A stretch of DNA of 7,903 nucleotides from Flavobacteriales bacterium (GTDB lineage: Bacteria > Bacteroidota > Bacteroidia > Flavobacteriales > Flavobacteriaceae): NCBI GenBank assembly GCA_003229235.1, contig QIIH01000243.1, forward strand, positions 1 to 7,903, read 5' to 3'. Within the stretch, counting starts at the first letter, position 1. Each line of letters starts with the position of its first letter. The translations under genes and the position numbers were made by a program. Below the pieces are notes generated by a model. The model was not told the origin of the DNA and made no database searches. It saw only the letters and a list, made by a program, of their open reading frames with translations. Positions 7,188-7,903 of the stretch are shown here, in pieces.

Positions 7188-7203
7188 TGTTCCACGTGGA
7201 ACA
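7188..7203. promoter_or_regulatory. parS: parS centromere site, copy 2
   Basis: This is the same perfect palindrome TGTTCCACGTGGAACA as at 5287-5302, about 1.9 kb away. It lies 7 bases upstream of the mnmG ATG and downstream of the mnmG promoter, so it is in the transcribed leader. Bound ParB could act as a roadblock to RNA polymerase here, and in RNA the palindrome can fold into a 6-bp stem with an ACGU loop close to the start codon. Sites of this sequence cluster around the replication origin in most bacteria, and the gidA/mnmG neighbourhood is a classic place for them. Confidence 0.92.
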
Positions 7204-7222
7204 TTTTAGTTTAATTAGTGGG

Positions 7223-7252
7223 CAAAGATAGTAATTAAAAAAGGGTTGGCAA
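7223..7252 (-). promoter_or_regulatory. Promoter of mnmG (Bacteroidota -33/-7 type)
   Basis: On the minus strand TTG (7250-7252) is followed after exactly 19 bases by TATCTTTG (7223-7230), a full match to the Bacteroidota sigma-70-like pattern TTG-N19-TAnnTTTG. Transcription would begin near 7217, giving a leader of about 37 bases that contains the parS site. The promoter lies in the 99-base gap between ybeY and mnmG, so mnmG and the methyltransferase can be expressed apart from ybeY. An AT-rich inverted repeat TTAATTA/TAATTAA (7211-7217, 7232-7238) flanks the -7 box and may be incidental. Confidence 0.68.
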
Positions 7253-7279
7253 GAAATCAATAAAGAAGGCAATGTGTTG

Positions 7280-7690
7280 TTAATCAATAAGTTGTAGCGC
7301 CTTCTCTTCTGCCAAACGCATTTGTTCTGCTGCATTTTTATCGTCGTCTTTCATTCCCATGCAATGCAAAATGCCATGTATTAACACCCTATTTAGCTCG
7401 CGCTTAAAGGTTTGCTTAAAGGTTTTTGCATTTTCTGTCACGCGATCTACAGAGACCATAATTTCTGCCGATATCGTTTTTCCCATAGAATAATCGAAGG
7501 TGATTATATCTGTGTAAGTGTCGTGGTTTAAGAACTCTTGGTTGATCTTAAGCAGTTGTTCGTCGTCGCAAAAAAGATAACTGATGTCCCCTACTGTAAA
7601 ATCATTCTGTAAAATCACACCCTCTATCCAATTCGAGGCTTTTTGAGGCTCAGAAAACTCAAAACTAGTTTGACTACTAAAATCAATCAT
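7280..7690 (-). CDS. ybeY: Endoribonuclease YbeY, 16S rRNA maturation and ribosome quality control
   Basis: YbeY is a small metal-dependent endoribonuclease that takes part in 3'-end maturation of 16S rRNA and in removal of defective ribosomes. The 136-residue protein is somewhat short for the family but complete. Conserved blocks are INQEFLNHDTYTDIITFDYS (49-68), corresponding to the usual LN..YR..D.(T/V)LSFP region; AEIMVSVDRV (75-84), matching the GDI(V/I)I strand; and the metal site IHGILHCMGMKDDD (104-117). The family signature is HxxxHxxxxxH; here His105 and His109 are present, but the third ligand position is Asp115, as I recall for Bacteroidota homologues. The ATG at 7690 overlaps the upstream gene by 8 bases, suggesting translational coupling, and gives the normal N-terminus. 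The stop is followed by the mnmG promoter region with no hairpin, so read-through into mnmG is possible. Confidence 0.92.
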   Translation of the reverse strand: MIDFSSQTSFEFSEPQKASNWIEGVILQNDFTVGDISYLFCDDEQLLKINQEFLNHDTYTDIITFDYSMGKTISAEIMVSVDRVTENAKTFKQTFKRELNRVLIHGILHCMGMKDDDKNAAEQMRLAEEKALQLID

Positions 7691-7903
7691 GCTGTATTTT
7701 AAAATATTCTTGAACCTTCTTTTTGTATAAAGACCGCATGGGGAGTGACTCTCTATTTAAGATTTCTGTTGTATTAAAGAGCTTTTTTATCTCAAGGCTA
7801 TTAGGCCCTAAAGGGTTTGTAAATTGTGTGTTATTCGTTTTAGATTCTCTACGCTGTTCTTCTCCTTGATCAAAGGTCGCTTCGTCAAGTTTGAGCATCT
7901 GAT
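7683..7903 (-). CDS. C-terminal end of a protein entering from the right edge, probably a DUF4175-like membrane protein
   Basis: The reading frame is open to the window edge: the codon before the Met at 7898 is CAG, with no stop, so this Met is probably internal and the 5' part lies outside. About 72 residues are visible. They begin with an acidic, Gln/Glu/Arg-rich hydrophilic stretch (FDQGEEQRRESKTNN), followed by TNPLGPNSLEIKKLFNTTEILNRESLPMRSLYKKKVQEYF and a short tail. No membrane segment is visible in this piece. From memory, flavobacterial genes directly upstream of ybeY often encode very long DUF4175 proteins whose last residues resemble NRESLPLR..Y..KVKEYF, so I suggest that identity; it rests on the tail and the location only. 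The stop TGA lies inside the start of ybeY (ATGATTGA), an 8-base overlap that implies one operon. Confidence 0.6.
   Translation of the reverse strand, partial: QMLKLDEATFDQGEEQRRESKTNNTQFTNPLGPNSLEIKKLFNTTEILNRESLPMRSLYKKKVQEYFKIQHD

Noticed and set aside
7211..7238. TTAATTA...TAATTAA inverted repeat around the mnmG -7 box as an operator
   Set aside because: Seven AT-only bases per arm are expected often in AT-rich intergenic DNA, and no second copy or cognate regulator is visible.

Overview
The window looks like a chromosomal segment from a member of the Bacteroidota, most likely a flavobacterium (class Flavobacteriia). Four things point there: a secreted protein ending in a type IX secretion (T9SS) type A sorting domain; promoter boxes of the Bacteroidota form TAnnTTTG, one with a TTG element 19 bases upstream; AT-rich sequence with few Shine-Dalgarno sites; and protein variants typical of the group, such as a YbeY with Asp at its third metal ligand and a protein tail resembling DUF4175 next to ybeY. 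No mobile element, tRNA, rRNA or CRISPR was seen.

Layout, left to right. Positions 1-779 (minus) hold the N-terminal part of an MltD-like lytic transglycosylase that runs off the left edge. Positions 901-1797 (minus) encode a secreted T9SS cargo protein of unknown function, followed by a clear intrinsic terminator. Positions 1860-3047 (minus) are phosphoglycerate kinase (pgk), which starts with TTG. The only plus-strand gene, at 3152-4282, is the DNA polymerase III delta' subunit; it diverges from pgk and converges on the next gene. Positions 4427-5281 (minus) encode a SAM-dependent methyltransferase, 5309-7180 (minus) mnmG and 7280-7690 (minus) ybeY. At 7683-7903 (minus) is the C-terminal end of a protein that enters from the right edge and overlaps ybeY by 8 bases.

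The right half reads as one minus-strand cluster: DUF4175-like gene, ybeY, mnmG, methyltransferase. YbeY (rRNA maturation and quality control) and MnmG (wobble-uridine tRNA modification) both serve translation. A promoter between ybeY and mnmG can start mnmG independently. The left half groups cell-wall remodelling, a surface or secreted protein and glycolysis.

The most interesting signal is a pair of identical, perfect 16-bp palindromes TGTTCCACGTGGAACA at 5287-5302 and 7188-7203. They match the parS centromere to which ParB binds, and they bracket mnmG. Each lies 5-7 bases upstream of a start codon, inside the mRNA leader of mnmG or of the methyltransferase. This suggests that the window is in the origin-proximal, ParB-loaded part of the chromosome, and that ParB binding and mnmG expression may interfere with each other. 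ParB binding, a regulatory effect and proximity to the origin are inferences; the sites themselves are read directly from the sequence.
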